A stretch of 64,000 bases of DNA from Gemmatimonadota bacterium (GTDB lineage Bacteria; Gemmatimonadota; Gemmatimonadetes; Longimicrobiales; Gaopeijiaceae): contig PWWP01000345.1 of assembly GCA_003562075.1 (NCBI GenBank), positions 28,347 through 92,346 on the forward strand, written 5' to 3'. The notes beneath the pieces were generated by a model. The model did no database searches, was not told where the DNA came from, and saw only the letters and a program-made list of their open reading frames with translations. The position numbers were made by a program, and so were the translations under genes. How positions within the stretch are numbered: position 1 is the first letter of the stretch; each line of letters begins with the position of its first letter. Shown one piece after another: positions 40,748 to 50,052 of this stretch.

Positions 40748-41647
40748 CTACCCTCGGGGGTGGAAGCGGCGGTGGACGTCTCGAAGGTAGTCTCGATCGA
40801 CGTGGGTGTAGATCTGGGTGGTGGAGATGTCTACATGTCCCAGGAGCTCCTGAACCGCGACCAGATCTGCCCCTCCCTCCAGGAGGTGAGTGGCGAAGGT
40901 GTGACGCAGGGTATGGGGAGAGACCCGCTTCTCGATCCCGGCAGCATGGGCCGAATCCCGGACCAGTGACCAGACCGACATCCGTGTCAGGGGACGCCCC
41001 CACCGATTCAAGAAGAGGAACCCTTCCCCCTCTCCGCGATCCAACTCCATTCGCAGGTGCTGAAGATATCGTCGAGTGGCCTCCGCCGCGGGTCGGCCAA
41101 ACGGGACGATGCGCTCCTTGCTTCCCTTCCCCGTGACCTTGAGTAGCCGTTCATCCAGAAACACGTCGGCAAGTTGAATGCCCACCAGCTCCGACACCCG
41201 GACACCGGTGGCGTAGAGGAGTTCGAGGATGGCCCGGTCCCTCCAATGGGCCCAGCTGTCCGGGGACGGTGCCGAGAGAAAGGCATCTACCTCATCAGCA
41301 CTCAGGACCTGAGGAAGGCGGCGCCAACTCCGAGGAGACTCCAACCGCTCAGTGGGATCGGATTCCACCACTCCCTCTGACAGAAGGAAGGTGAAGTAGC
41401 TCCGAGTGGAAGAAAGGGCCCGGCGGATGGAGGAAGGTGCCCGCCCCTGGTCCTTCAGGTGGTAGAGGTACTCCCGCAACTCGAGGTGGGACACCTCGCC
41501 GGGGTTGTTCAGGCCCTGGGACACAAGGAAGAGAGCCAGGCGCTCCAAGTCTCCTGCGTAGGCCTCCACCGTGCGATCGGCCAAACCGCGCTCGAAGCTC
41601 AGGTAGTCCCTGAACCCCTCCAGTCGGAACTCTCCAGGTGTCTCCAC
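40748..41647 (-). CDS. Tyrosine recombinase XerC/XerD
   Basis: LYATGVRVSELVGIQLADVFLDERLLKVTGKGSKERIVP; HTLRHTFATHLLEGGADLVAVQELLGHVDISTTQIYTHV. Confidence 0.94.
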   Translation of the reverse strand: METPGEFRLEGFRDYLSFERGLADRTVEAYAGDLERLALFLVSQGLNNPGEVSHLELREYLYHLKDQGRAPSSIRRALSSTRSYFTFLLSEGVVESDPTERLESPRSWRRLPQVLSADEVDAFLSAPSPDSWAHWRDRAILELLYATGVRVSELVGIQLADVFLDERLLKVTGKGSKERIVPFGRPAAEATRRYLQHLRMELDRGEGEGFLFLNRWGRPLTRMSVWSLVRDSAHAAGIEKRVSPHTLRHTFATHLLEGGADLVAVQELLGHVDISTTQIYTHVDRDYLRDVHRRFHPRG

Positions 41648-41684
41648 CGACAGAACGACCGGGATGGCGGGACCACCCCGGCTG

Positions 41685-42164
41685 TCACCCCTTCCTGAGA
41701 AGCGCCACGGCGTGAACGGCCAACCCCTTTCCGGCCCCTTCCCACCCCATGCCTTCGTTGGTCTTTCCCTTCACGGACACGGCCTGGGGAGTGGTCCGGA
41801 GCGCTGCCGCCAGGGAGCGACGCATGCGGAGAGCCATAGGGCTGATCTTCGGTTTCTCGCAGATGACCGTAAGATCAACGTTCCCGACCCGGTACCCGGC
41901 CTCTTCCACCATCCGAACAGCTTGGCGGAGGAGTTCCATGGAATCTGCTCCACGCCATCGCTCATCTCCTGGGGGGAAGTGGCTGCCGATGTCCCCGAGA
42001 GCCGCAGCTCCCAGGATAGCGTCCGTTACCGCGTGAGCTACGGCATCCCCATCCGAGAATCCCTTCAGCCCTGGACTCTCGGGAAACTCCACGCCGCCCA
42101 GGATACAGCTACGCTCAGAATCGAAGGGATGGGAGTCATACCCGAGTCCAACACGCAGATCCAT
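41685..42164 (-). CDS. ispF: 2-C-methyl-D-erythritol 2,4-cyclodiphosphate synthase
   Basis: RVGLGYDSHPFD; LKGFSDGDAVAHAVTDAILGAAALGDIGSHFPPGD. Confidence 0.97.
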   Translation of the reverse strand: MDLRVGLGYDSHPFDSERSCILGGVEFPESPGLKGFSDGDAVAHAVTDAILGAAALGDIGSHFPPGDERWRGADSMELLRQAVRMVEEAGYRVGNVDLTVICEKPKISPMALRMRRSLAAALRTTPQAVSVKGKTNEGMGWEGAGKGLAVHAVALLRKG

Positions 42165-42187
42165 GGACTAACGACCTCCTGGAACCA

Positions 42188-43459
42188 TCAATCCTGGGCC
42201 CACCGGCGGAAAGCCAGGCAAACGTTGTGTCCGCCGAAGCCGAAGGAATTGGAGAGGGCCAACGTCACCGGCCGCTCCCGCATCCCCTCAGGCGCATAGT
42301 CCAGATCACAATCGGGATCCGGGTTCTGGAGGTTGATGGTGGGCGGAATCTTCCCATGTCTGCAAGCCAGCAACGATACGATCCCTTCCACCGCTCCCGC
42401 TGCTCCCAGAAGATGTCCGGTCATCGACTTGGTGGAACCGACGACCACATCGTCGGCCCGATCGCCAAGTACCGCCCGAATGGCTGCCGTCTCGGAACGG
42501 TCATTGTGCGGAGTGGAGGTGCCATGGGCGTTCACATAATCCACCTCGGTTGGCTCAGCTCCCGCATCGGCCAATGCCATACGCATCGCCGACTGGGCGC
42601 CTTGCCCATCGGGTGCCGGAGCCGTGATGTGGTAGGCATCTGCAGATGACCCGTACCCGGCCACCACACCAAGGATGGGCGCCCTTCGTGCTTCCGCGAC
42701 CTCGCGAGCTTCCAGGATGAGCGACCCGGCCCCTTCACCCATAACGAAACCGTCCCGGGTCGCGTCGAAGGGTCGACTCGCGCCAGCCGGGTCGTCATTC
42801 CGGGTGGACATAGCCTTCATGGCGGAGAATCCTGCGATGGTCAGGGGAGTGATGGTCGCCTCGGTTCCCCCGGCGATCACAGCATCCGCGTCGCCACGCT
42901 CAATGGTCCGGGCAGCCTCGCCAATGGCGTGGGCGGACGATGCGCAGGCCGAGACGGTGGTAAAGTTGGCCCCCCGAGCCCCATACCGGATGGAGATGAG
43001 GCCCGGCGCGATATCGGGGATGAACATGGGGACGAAGAACGGACTCACTCGTTTGGGGCCCCGGTCGAGCAGGGTTCTGGATTGCTCCTCGAAGGTGGAG
43101 ATGCCCCCGATTCCACTTCCGAAAATGACACCGAAGCGATCTTCGGACACGCCCTCCGGGACGCCGTCCAGACCGGCATTCCGCATCGCCTCATCCGCCG
43201 CAACCAGAGCGAACTGGGCAAACCTGTCGTAGCGACGGATCTCCTTCGGATCCAGAACCTGTGATGCATCGAAACCCCGGACCTCACACGCGATACGAGT
43301 GGCGAAGTCCTCTCCCGCGTCGAAATGGGAGATGGTTCCACCGCCCGATTTTCCCTGCAGGAGCGCCTCCCAAGCAGTTTCGACTCCAATGCCCACCGGG
43401 GTCACAAGGCCGACCCCGGTGACCACCACCTCCCGCTTCGATCCGTTCTTCATCCCCAT
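42188..43459 (-). CDS. fabF: Beta-ketoacyl-ACP synthase II
   Basis: VVVTGVGLVTPVGIGVETAWEALL; TVSACASSAHAIGEA; NAHGTSTPHND; STKSMTGHLLGAAGAVE. Confidence 0.97.
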   Translation of the reverse strand: MGMKNGSKREVVVTGVGLVTPVGIGVETAWEALLQGKSGGGTISHFDAGEDFATRIACEVRGFDASQVLDPKEIRRYDRFAQFALVAADEAMRNAGLDGVPEGVSEDRFGVIFGSGIGGISTFEEQSRTLLDRGPKRVSPFFVPMFIPDIAPGLISIRYGARGANFTTVSACASSAHAIGEAARTIERGDADAVIAGGTEATITPLTIAGFSAMKAMSTRNDDPAGASRPFDATRDGFVMGEGAGSLILEAREVAEARRAPILGVVAGYGSSADAYHITAPAPDGQGAQSAMRMALADAGAEPTEVDYVNAHGTSTPHNDRSETAAIRAVLGDRADDVVVGSTKSMTGHLLGAAGAVEGIVSLLACRHGKIPPTINLQNPDPDCDLDYAPEGMRERPVTLALSNSFGFGGHNVCLAFRRWAQD

Positions 43460-43504
43460 GGAACTCCCGCCCGATCCTCGGGCCGCCTGTGCTGATCTCC
43501 GATG

Positions 43505-43747
43505 TCAGGAATCGGTGTTCTTCTTGAGGTAGTCCACTGCCTCACCCACGGTCCGCATCTGCTCTGCATCCTCGTCGGGGATATCCAGGCCAAACTCCTC
43601 TTCAAAGGCCATCACCAACTCCACCGTGTCCAGGGAATCAGCGCCCAGGTCCTCCACAAAGGAAGCCTCCGTGGTGACCTTCTCGGCCTCCACGCCCAGT
43701 TCGTTGACGATGATTTCCTTTACCCGCGCCTCGATGCTCTCGGCCAT
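43505..43747 (-). CDS. acpP: Acyl carrier protein
   Basis: [31 protein letters not shown]. Confidence 0.98.
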   Translation of the reverse strand: MAESIEARVKEIIVNELGVEAEKVTTEASFVEDLGADSLDTVELVMAFEEEFGLDIPDEDAEQMRTVGEAVDYLKKNTDS

Positions 43748-43803
43748 GTCTTACCTCGTACGTTGTTGATCAGTCAGAAAAAGTGAAAACCCTCTCCAGC
43801 GAC

Positions 43804-44553
43804 TCAGATCACCATGCCGCCATCGACGGTCAGTACCTGCCCGGTAATGTAGCGAGCAGCGGGGCCTGCGAGAAAGCGGGCCACACCGGCAATATCTTCC
43901 GGGGTCCCGAGCCGTCCCAGGGGAATCCTCTCCTGGAGGGCTTCGGTCTGCTTCTCGTCCAGCGCACCGGTCATGTCGGTTTCGATATATCCCGGGGCGA
44001 TAGCGTTACAACGGATGTTACGACTGGCCAGCTCCCGGGCAACACTCTTGGTGAACCCGATCAGGCCAGCCTTCGACGCCGCGTAGTTGGACTGGCCCGG
44101 ATTCCCCGTGAGACCAACGACGGAACTCACATTGATGATCACACCATCCCGTCGCTTCATCATAGCACGCGTCACGGCCCGGGTCATGTTGAAAGCCCCC
44201 TTCAGGTTAACAGCCATGACTTCATCCCAATCGTCATCACCCAACCGGAGGAGGATGTTGTCCCGGGCAATTCCGGCGTTGTTGACCAATACAGTGACAC
44301 CACCCAACTCGTCCTGCACGGCAGGGACCGCCTCCTTCACCTGGTCCGGGTCCGCCACATCGCAGCCGAATCCCCCATGTCCCTCTCCGGGGAGTGAATC
44401 GGCTGCGGATCGGGCACGCTCTTCATTCCGACCGATGACGGCGACCCTGGCTCCCCCGTCGGCCATGGCCCGAGCGATGCCCAGCCCGATGCCCCGAGAC
44501 CCTCCGGTCACCAATACGACGTGATCCTTCAACTCGTTCGTCATTCCTGCCAT
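43804..44553 (-). CDS. fabG: 3-oxoacyl-ACP reductase
   Basis: VTGGSRGIGLGIARAMADGGA; SVVGLTGNPGQSNYAASKAGLIGFTKSVARE. Confidence 0.96.
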   Translation of the reverse strand: MAGMTNELKDHVVLVTGGSRGIGLGIARAMADGGARVAVIGRNEERARSAADSLPGEGHGGFGCDVADPDQVKEAVPAVQDELGGVTVLVNNAGIARDNILLRLGDDDWDEVMAVNLKGAFNMTRAVTRAMMKRRDGVIINVSSVVGLTGNPGQSNYAASKAGLIGFTKSVARELASRNIRCNAIAPGYIETDMTGALDEKQTEALQERIPLGRLGTPEDIAGVARFLAGPAARYITGQVLTVDGGMVI

Positions 44554-44560
44554 CTCCCAC

Positions 44561-45490
44561 TCAAAGGGAAAGCTCTGCCAAGTCCTCGGGGGTTCCCAGC
44601 GACTGGGTCGGCACGCCTCTCGCGTTTCTCCGGTTCAGCCCCCGCAGGACACTCCCTGGTCCCAGTTCAAGGAAGCGGGTCACCCCTCCCTGAAGCATGA
44701 CCTGGATGGACTCAGCCCATCGAACCGGCGAGGTGAGCTGTTTCACCAGCAGGTCCCGGGCTTCTTCCCCAGTCGTGACAGGGTTTGCCGTGGCGTTGGA
44801 CACCACAGGGAATGAAGGTCGCTTGAAAGTCATGGCCTCCAGTTCCGCACGCAATCCCTGGCCGGCGGGTTCCATGAGGGGGGAATGGAAGGCGCCCGAG
44901 ACATTCAGAGGAACCACCCGCTTGGCGCCGGCATCCCCGGCCATCTCCATGGCCCGTCCCACAGCGTCTACATCCCCGGAGATCACCAGCTGTCCCGAAG
45001 AGTTCAGGTTCGCTACCACCACGACCTGATCTTGATCCGGGTCCGAGGCTTCTCGACAGATTTCTCCGGCTGCCTCATCATCCATCCCCAGAAAAGCGGC
45101 CATTCTACCTGGGCGCTGGGTGCCGGCCTCGTGCATGAGCTCTCCCCGCTTCCGGACTGCCCTCAGAGCATCCTCGTAGGAGAGAGTTCCGGCGGCTACA
45201 TGAGCGGAGAACTCGCCCAGAGAATGACCAGCCGCCATCTGCACGGGGGGAAGGCGCTCCTGAATCACCCTCAGGACTGCTACGGAGTGGGCCAGGATAG
45301 CGGGCTGGGCGTTCTTGGTCTGAACCAGTTCCTCATCCGGCCCCTCCCACATGATGCGGGAGAGCTCAAAGCCCAGGATCCGGTCTGCTTCCTGGATCGT
45401 CTCCAAGGCTTCAGGAAACCTGTCGGCAAGGGGCTTCCCCATTCCAACGGTCTGGGAACCCTGGCCCGGAAAGATGAGTGCAAGGGACAT
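44561..45490 (-). CDS. fabD: Malonyl-CoA:ACP transacylase
   Basis: LIFPGQGSQTVGMGK; AAGHSLGEFSAHVAAGTLSYEDAL. Confidence 0.97.
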   Translation of the reverse strand: MSLALIFPGQGSQTVGMGKPLADRFPEALETIQEADRILGFELSRIMWEGPDEELVQTKNAQPAILAHSVAVLRVIQERLPPVQMAAGHSLGEFSAHVAAGTLSYEDALRAVRKRGELMHEAGTQRPGRMAAFLGMDDEAAGEICREASDPDQDQVVVVANLNSSGQLVISGDVDAVGRAMEMAGDAGAKRVVPLNVSGAFHSPLMEPAGQGLRAELEAMTFKRPSFPVVSNATANPVTTGEEARDLLVKQLTSPVRWAESIQVMLQGGVTRFLELGPGSVLRGLNRRNARGVPTQSLGTPEDLAELSL

Positions 45491-45567
45491 AAGGAATCTC
45501 AGGACGCGGGGTCAGGCGGGTGCGGTCGAGAAAGGGCCAGACGCGGTGGAAGCCATTTCGACAGCAC

Positions 45568-46554
45568 TCACTCCTTGGATTGTTCGTGTTCAGCCAGTTC
45601 ACCTGCAATATGGTCCACCATCCGGGAATCCACCGCCTGGGCCGCCACCTCAATCCCGTTCCGGATCGCTTTCGGAGGCGAGGAACCGTGGCAAATGATC
45701 GTCACTCCGTTCACACCCAGGAGGGGCGCCCCCCCGTATTCGGAGTAATCCAGGACACGGAAGACCTCCGGCAGGTCCAGGTCGGCACCGACTCGTTCCA
45801 TCTCCTGGCTCAGGAGCCCGATGATGAACTCGGCCACCGACTCGTAGAACTTGAGGAGGACGTTCCCGACAAAGCCGTCGCAAACCAGGACATCACAGGC
45901 CCCCTGGATGATGTCCCGCCCTTCCACGTTCCCAACGAAATTCAGGTCGCTGTCACGGAGAAGCTGGTGGGTCTCCACTGCCAACTCGTTCCCCTTCTCC
46001 GGCTCCTCTCCGATGTTGAGGAGGGCAACCCGGGGACGTTCCACTCCCATGAGATCCTGTCCATAGATGGATCCCAGCTGAGCAAACTGGAGGAGGTGCT
46101 GGGGCTTACAGTCCACATTCGCCCCAGCGTCGAGCATGAGAGTAGGACGGCCGGCCGTGGGAAGGAGGGTACCGATGGCAGGACGAGCCACACCGGGGAG
46201 TGGCCGCAGGAGGATGAGGGATGCAGCCATGACCGCGCCGGTGGAGCCGGCGCTGATGAAGGCATCGGCTGTTCCTTCCTTCTGGAGCCGGATTCCCTTG
46301 ACGATGGAGGACTGGGGGCGCCGGCGCACAGCCGTGGCCGGAGCGTCGCTGGGATGGATCCGATCAGGTGCGTGAAGGATCTCCAGACGGTTCTCAGGGA
46401 CATGGGCGTGCTTGTCCAGACCCCGTCGGATCTTCGCTTCATCCCCTACGAGGATGAGCGTCAGGTCGTCCCGGTCCTGGATAGCCTGCAACGCACCTGC
46501 GATCTCGCTCGCGGGCGCTGCATCGGTTCCCATTACATCGAGAGCGATCCTCAA
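45568..46554 (-). CDS. plsX: Phosphate acyltransferase PlsX
   Basis: RIALDVMGTDAAP; FISAGSTGAVMAASLILL; CDGFVGNVLLKFYE. Confidence 0.97.
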   Translation of the reverse strand: MRIALDVMGTDAAPASEIAGALQAIQDRDDLTLILVGDEAKIRRGLDKHAHVPENRLEILHAPDRIHPSDAPATAVRRRPQSSIVKGIRLQKEGTADAFISAGSTGAVMAASLILLRPLPGVARPAIGTLLPTAGRPTLMLDAGANVDCKPQHLLQFAQLGSIYGQDLMGVERPRVALLNIGEEPEKGNELAVETHQLLRDSDLNFVGNVEGRDIIQGACDVLVCDGFVGNVLLKFYESVAEFIIGLLSQEMERVGADLDLPEVFRVLDYSEYGGAPLLGVNGVTIICHGSSPPKAIRNGIEVAAQAVDSRMVDHIAGELAEHEQSKE

Positions 46555-46566
46555 CGGACGAACTCG

Positions 46567-46749
46567 TCAGTCCAGGTCGACCTCAATCACCTGCTCATCC
46601 CGATAGTACCCGCAGGTCGGGCAGACCCGGTGGGGCTTCTTCGGGTCTCCGCAACGGCTGCAGGTATGGGTCACCACCGCCTGAGCCTTGTAGTGGGTTC
46701 GGCGCTTGCGCTGACGCTGCTTGGACGTACGCTTCTTTGGGACCGCCAT
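46567..46749 (-). CDS. rpmF: 50S ribosomal protein L32
   Basis: MAVPKKRTSKQRQRKRRTHYKAQ; CxxC...CxxC zinc site. Confidence 0.98.
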   Translation of the reverse strand: MAVPKKRTSKQRQRKRRTHYKAQAVVTHTCSRCGDPKKPHRVCPTCGYYRDEQVIEVDLD

Positions 46750-46761
46750 GGCACTCCTCCT

Positions 46762-47286
46762 CTAGTCTTCCTTCAACGCCCGGAGAGCATCCCATCGGGG
46801 ATCGGGCTCGTCCAGAACACAATCACAGGTTTCTTCGTTTCGATTCACACCACACCTGGGGCAGAGGCCTTTGCAGTCTTGCCTGCAAACCGCATAGACC
46901 GGTCTCGCCAGGACCACTTCTTCCCGGATGGCCGGTGTCACGTCCAGTTCGTTGGAATCAAGCTCCAGGACCCGGATCTCACCAGCATCTTCTTCCCCCT
47001 CAGCCGTCTGAAATTCGTCCCGAGGTGCCCAGACCAGTGTTACCTCCTCCTGGACGGGCTGACGGATCTTCTCCAGGCATCGTCGACACTGGAGTCGGGG
47101 AACGAACGTCAGGGTGCCACGGGCAATCACCTGCCCAGTTGGCGTGGCCATGAAGGTGAGATCCACCTCCACCCCTTCCTCCAGCTGGAGATCCAGATTC
47201 TCCCAGAGAGGATCGTCCGGCGCAATCGTAGCCTGAACCTGGACTTGCCCTTCTCGATCCAGGTCCATGAGGTTGACCTTGAGCAT
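46762..47286 (-). CDS. YceD/DUF177 family protein
   Basis: LQCRRCLEKIRQPV; VCRQDCKGLCPRCGVNRNEETCDC; upstream of rpmF. Confidence 0.92.
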   Translation of the reverse strand: MLKVNLMDLDREGQVQVQATIAPDDPLWENLDLQLEEGVEVDLTFMATPTGQVIARGTLTFVPRLQCRRCLEKIRQPVQEEVTLVWAPRDEFQTAEGEEDAGEIRVLELDSNELDVTPAIREEVVLARPVYAVCRQDCKGLCPRCGVNRNEETCDCVLDEPDPRWDALRALKED

Positions 47287-47408
47287 AGACCATTAAAGCT
47301 CTTGGAATAAGGCTCATGTGTCAATAACCCGACCGGACAGCTGGCTCCCCTGGACCGGCCATCGCAAGAAGCCCGAATCCGGCCTCCAGCACGCCACCTT
47401 TTCTTGCC

Positions 47409-48632
47409 TCAAACACCTTCCTGACCCTGCGCATCCCCGTTGAGCACCCGCTCCGTCTCCCTCGCAATGGTGAGTTCCTCTCCGCTCCGGATGACCTGCA
47501 GGGAAACGGGACCGGCTCCGAACTCCCCCTCTTCGCCACCGGTGAGTGCGTCGTTGGCGCCATCGTCCACCTCCATCCCCAGGAACCCCAGATCCTGGAG
47601 AGCACGGGCCCGGATGGAGGGAGCATTCTCCCCGATCCCCCCGGTGAAGGCCACTGCATCCAACCCACCCAGAACAGCAGCGTAGGACCCGATATATTTT
47701 CGGATCCGGTACGTGTAGACGTCCAGGGCCAGACGAGCCCGTTCGCTCCCATCCCCTTCCTCCTCCAGGAGATCCCGCATATCCCCTGAGACCCCGGAAA
47801 GCCCCAGGAGCCCCGAGTGCTTGTTCAACATGGCTCCAGCGTCAGCGGCCGACAGCTCCTCTCGAGCCATGACATGAAGAACCACGGCAGGATCCAGGTC
47901 GCCGGACCGGCTTCCCATGACCAATCCTTCAAGGGGGGTGAACCCCATGGAGGTGTCCACCGAATGGCCATCCCGGATGGCGCAAGCACTGGCTCCGTTT
48001 CCCAGGTGAAGGGAAACCACACGGAGACCATCCATCTCCCGGCTCAGGAGCTGGGCTGACCGCCGAGCTACGTGCCGATGGCTCGTGCCATGAAACCCAT
48101 ACCGTCGGATCCGGTGCCTCCGATACAAGGCGTAGGGAAGCGCGTAGTGGAAAGCTTGTGGGGGTAGAGATGCGTGAAACGCCGTGTCGAAGACAGCGAC
48201 GTGGTTCGTCTCTGGAAGGGCCTGCCGGGCACCCCGAATGCCCGCCAGATTGTGGGGGTTGTGGAGGGGCGCCAGATCGATGCACTCCCGAATGCCCTCT
48301 TCCACCACCTCGTCGATGACCACGGATTGGGTGAAGGATTCCCCGCCATGAACCACACGGTGTCCCACGGCATCCAAGTCATCAGGGGAGCCAAGGGCGC
48401 CTCGCTCCGCATCCCGAACCAGGTCGAGGATCGCCTTGATGGCATCCCGGTGGTCCAGGATGGACCCCGATTCCTTGATCCGGACGCCGTCGGACATCCG
48501 CTCCTGGCTGAGGATCGCGCCGCCACTCCCGATTCGCTCCACAACTCCAATGACGAGAGGAGCTTCGTCCCTGGTGTCGATGACCTGGTATTTCACCGAG
48601 GAGGAACCGGAGTTCACCACCAGTACCTTCAC
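47409..48632 (-). CDS. ackA: Acetate kinase
   Basis: KVLVVNSGSSSVKYQVIDT; RYGFHGTSHRHVA; FTGGIGENAPSIR. Confidence 0.97.
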   Translation of the reverse strand: MKVLVVNSGSSSVKYQVIDTRDEAPLVIGVVERIGSGGAILSQERMSDGVRIKESGSILDHRDAIKAILDLVRDAERGALGSPDDLDAVGHRVVHGGESFTQSVVIDEVVEEGIRECIDLAPLHNPHNLAGIRGARQALPETNHVAVFDTAFHASLPPQAFHYALPYALYRRHRIRRYGFHGTSHRHVARRSAQLLSREMDGLRVVSLHLGNGASACAIRDGHSVDTSMGFTPLEGLVMGSRSGDLDPAVVLHVMAREELSAADAGAMLNKHSGLLGLSGVSGDMRDLLEEEGDGSERARLALDVYTYRIRKYIGSYAAVLGGLDAVAFTGGIGENAPSIRARALQDLGFLGMEVDDGANDALTGGEEGEFGAGPVSLQVIRSGEELTIARETERVLNGDAQGQEGV

Positions 48633-49591
48633 GACTCTTCTCCGTCCTTCCGGCTTGGGCCAGCTCCGATGACTCGTTCCAGAGGAGGCTCGGTGAGATC
48701 ACTCCCTTCATCCAACCGTCGACCGGTCTCATCGTAGCGATAGAACCCTCGACCGGATTTCTCACCGTGCCACCCTTCATTCACCATCCGGCGAAGGAGG
48801 GGCGCAGGCCGAAACTGATCAAGGCCCAGACCACCATTCAATGAAACGAGGGCCCGGTACACCGAGTCCAATCCGATCTCGTCGGCCAGGGCCAGGGGAC
48901 CGTGGGTAGCTCCCAGCCGGAGCTTCATGGCCTGATCCACAGAATCCCGGGTTGCAACCCCTTCCATGACCAGGTGGATGGCCTCGTTGATGAGGGCCAG
49001 AGTGAGGCGGCTCGTTACGTATCCCGGGTACTCGGCCACTTCCATGACTTCCTTTCCCAGCCGGCGAGCCACACGCCTGGCAAATGCTTCGGCCTCCTCT
49101 CCGGTGTCCCGTCCCCGAACCAGCTCCACCAGGGAGATGCGGGAGACGGGATGCAGGAAGTGTAGTCCGACGAGCCAAGGACGGCGGGCTTCGGACAAGG
49201 CCTCACTCAAGCTCGTGATGGAGAGGGTGGAGGTATTCAGGAAGAACGGGCACTGGCGCGGGGCTCGCCGGTCCAACTCCTGCAGGAGCGCATACTTTTC
49301 CTTGAAGTCCTCGGTGGCGCATTCGAAGACCGCCTCCACCCCGTGCAAGCGCGGGCTTCCGGCAACCCCCTCCACCCGGGCCAGAATGGCGTCCCGTTCC
49401 GACTCAGTCAGCGACCATCGGGCAATGTCCCGATTCATCCCCTCGCGAAGCCCGCGAAGGGCCCGCTCCAGGGAGGTGGAATCCCGTTCTACCATCAAGA
49501 CATCGATCCCGGCAGCGGCGAGTACCCGGGCAATTCCTCGGCCCGAGGTGCCTGCGCCAATCACCGCCACCTTCTGGATCTCCCTGGTCAT
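48629..49591 (-). CDS. 3-hydroxyacyl-CoA dehydrogenase (Hbd-like)
   Basis: VAVIGAGTSGRGIARVLAAAGIDVLMVE; VGLHFLHPVSRISLVELVRG; GYVTSRLTLALINEAI. Confidence 0.93.
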   Translation of the reverse strand: MTREIQKVAVIGAGTSGRGIARVLAAAGIDVLMVERDSTSLERALRGLREGMNRDIARWSLTESERDAILARVEGVAGSPRLHGVEAVFECATEDFKEKYALLQELDRRAPRQCPFFLNTSTLSITSLSEALSEARRPWLVGLHFLHPVSRISLVELVRGRDTGEEAEAFARRVARRLGKEVMEVAEYPGYVTSRLTLALINEAIHLVMEGVATRDSVDQAMKLRLGATHGPLALADEIGLDSVYRALVSLNGGLGLDQFRPAPLLRRMVNEGWHGEKSGRGFYRYDETGRRLDEGSDLTEPPLERVIGAGPSRKDGEES

Positions 49592-49632
49592 CCAACCTCC
49601 CTGGGTGGGGACGAAACCTCATGGCTCCATAT

Positions 49633-50052
49633 TCAGAGCGCCAGGAGTTCACTCTGGCTGAAGAAGAAGCCGATCTCGTTACGAGCGTTCTCATCCGAAT
49701 CCGATGCATGGATGGCATTCCGCTCCTTGGACTCGGCATAGAGCGCCCGGACGGTCCCTTCCTCCGCTTCTGCCGGATCCGTGGCTCCAATGGCTTTCCT
49801 GAGGGCCGGCACAGCATTCTCGGCCTCCAGGACCATGGGGATGACAGGGCCTGAGGTCATGAAGGAGACGAGCGACTCATAGAAAGGACGCTCCTTGTGC
49901 ACGGCATAGAATGCCCGGGCCTGAGCCGGGTTCAGGCGGGTCATGCGAAGGGCCTGAACCGTGAATCCGCCCTTCTCCAGGTGAGCCAGAATGGCGCCGG
50001 CTCTTCCAGATGCCACGGCGTCGGGTTTGATGATGGCGAGTGTATGGGTCAT
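49633..50052 (-). CDS. ndk: Nucleoside diphosphate kinase
   Basis: TLAIIKPDAVASGRAGAILAHLEKGGF; GATDPAEAEEGTVRALYAESKERNAIHASDS. Confidence 0.97.
   Translation of the reverse strand: MTHTLAIIKPDAVASGRAGAILAHLEKGGFTVQALRMTRLNPAQARAFYAVHKERPFYESLVSFMTSGPVIPMVLEAENAVPALRKAIGATDPAEAEEGTVRALYAESKERNAIHASDSDENARNEIGFFFSQSELLAL

Noticed and set aside
40748-41647. Tyrosine recombinase as evidence of a mobile element
   Set aside because: Sequence is XerC/D-like housekeeping recombinase, in a core-gene context, with no att sites, phage genes or tRNA disruption.
45520-47310. 596 aa plus-strand ORF across plsX-rpmF-yceD
   Set aside because: Antisense to three clearly conserved genes; long stop-free shadow frames are expected at this GC content and the translation shows no recognisable domain.
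47287-47324. TTGACA (minus strand, 47319-47324) as promoter -35 for yceD-rpmF
   Set aside because: Best -10-like hexamer (TTTAAT, 47292-47297) is 21 nt away, outside normal spacing; not strong enough to call.
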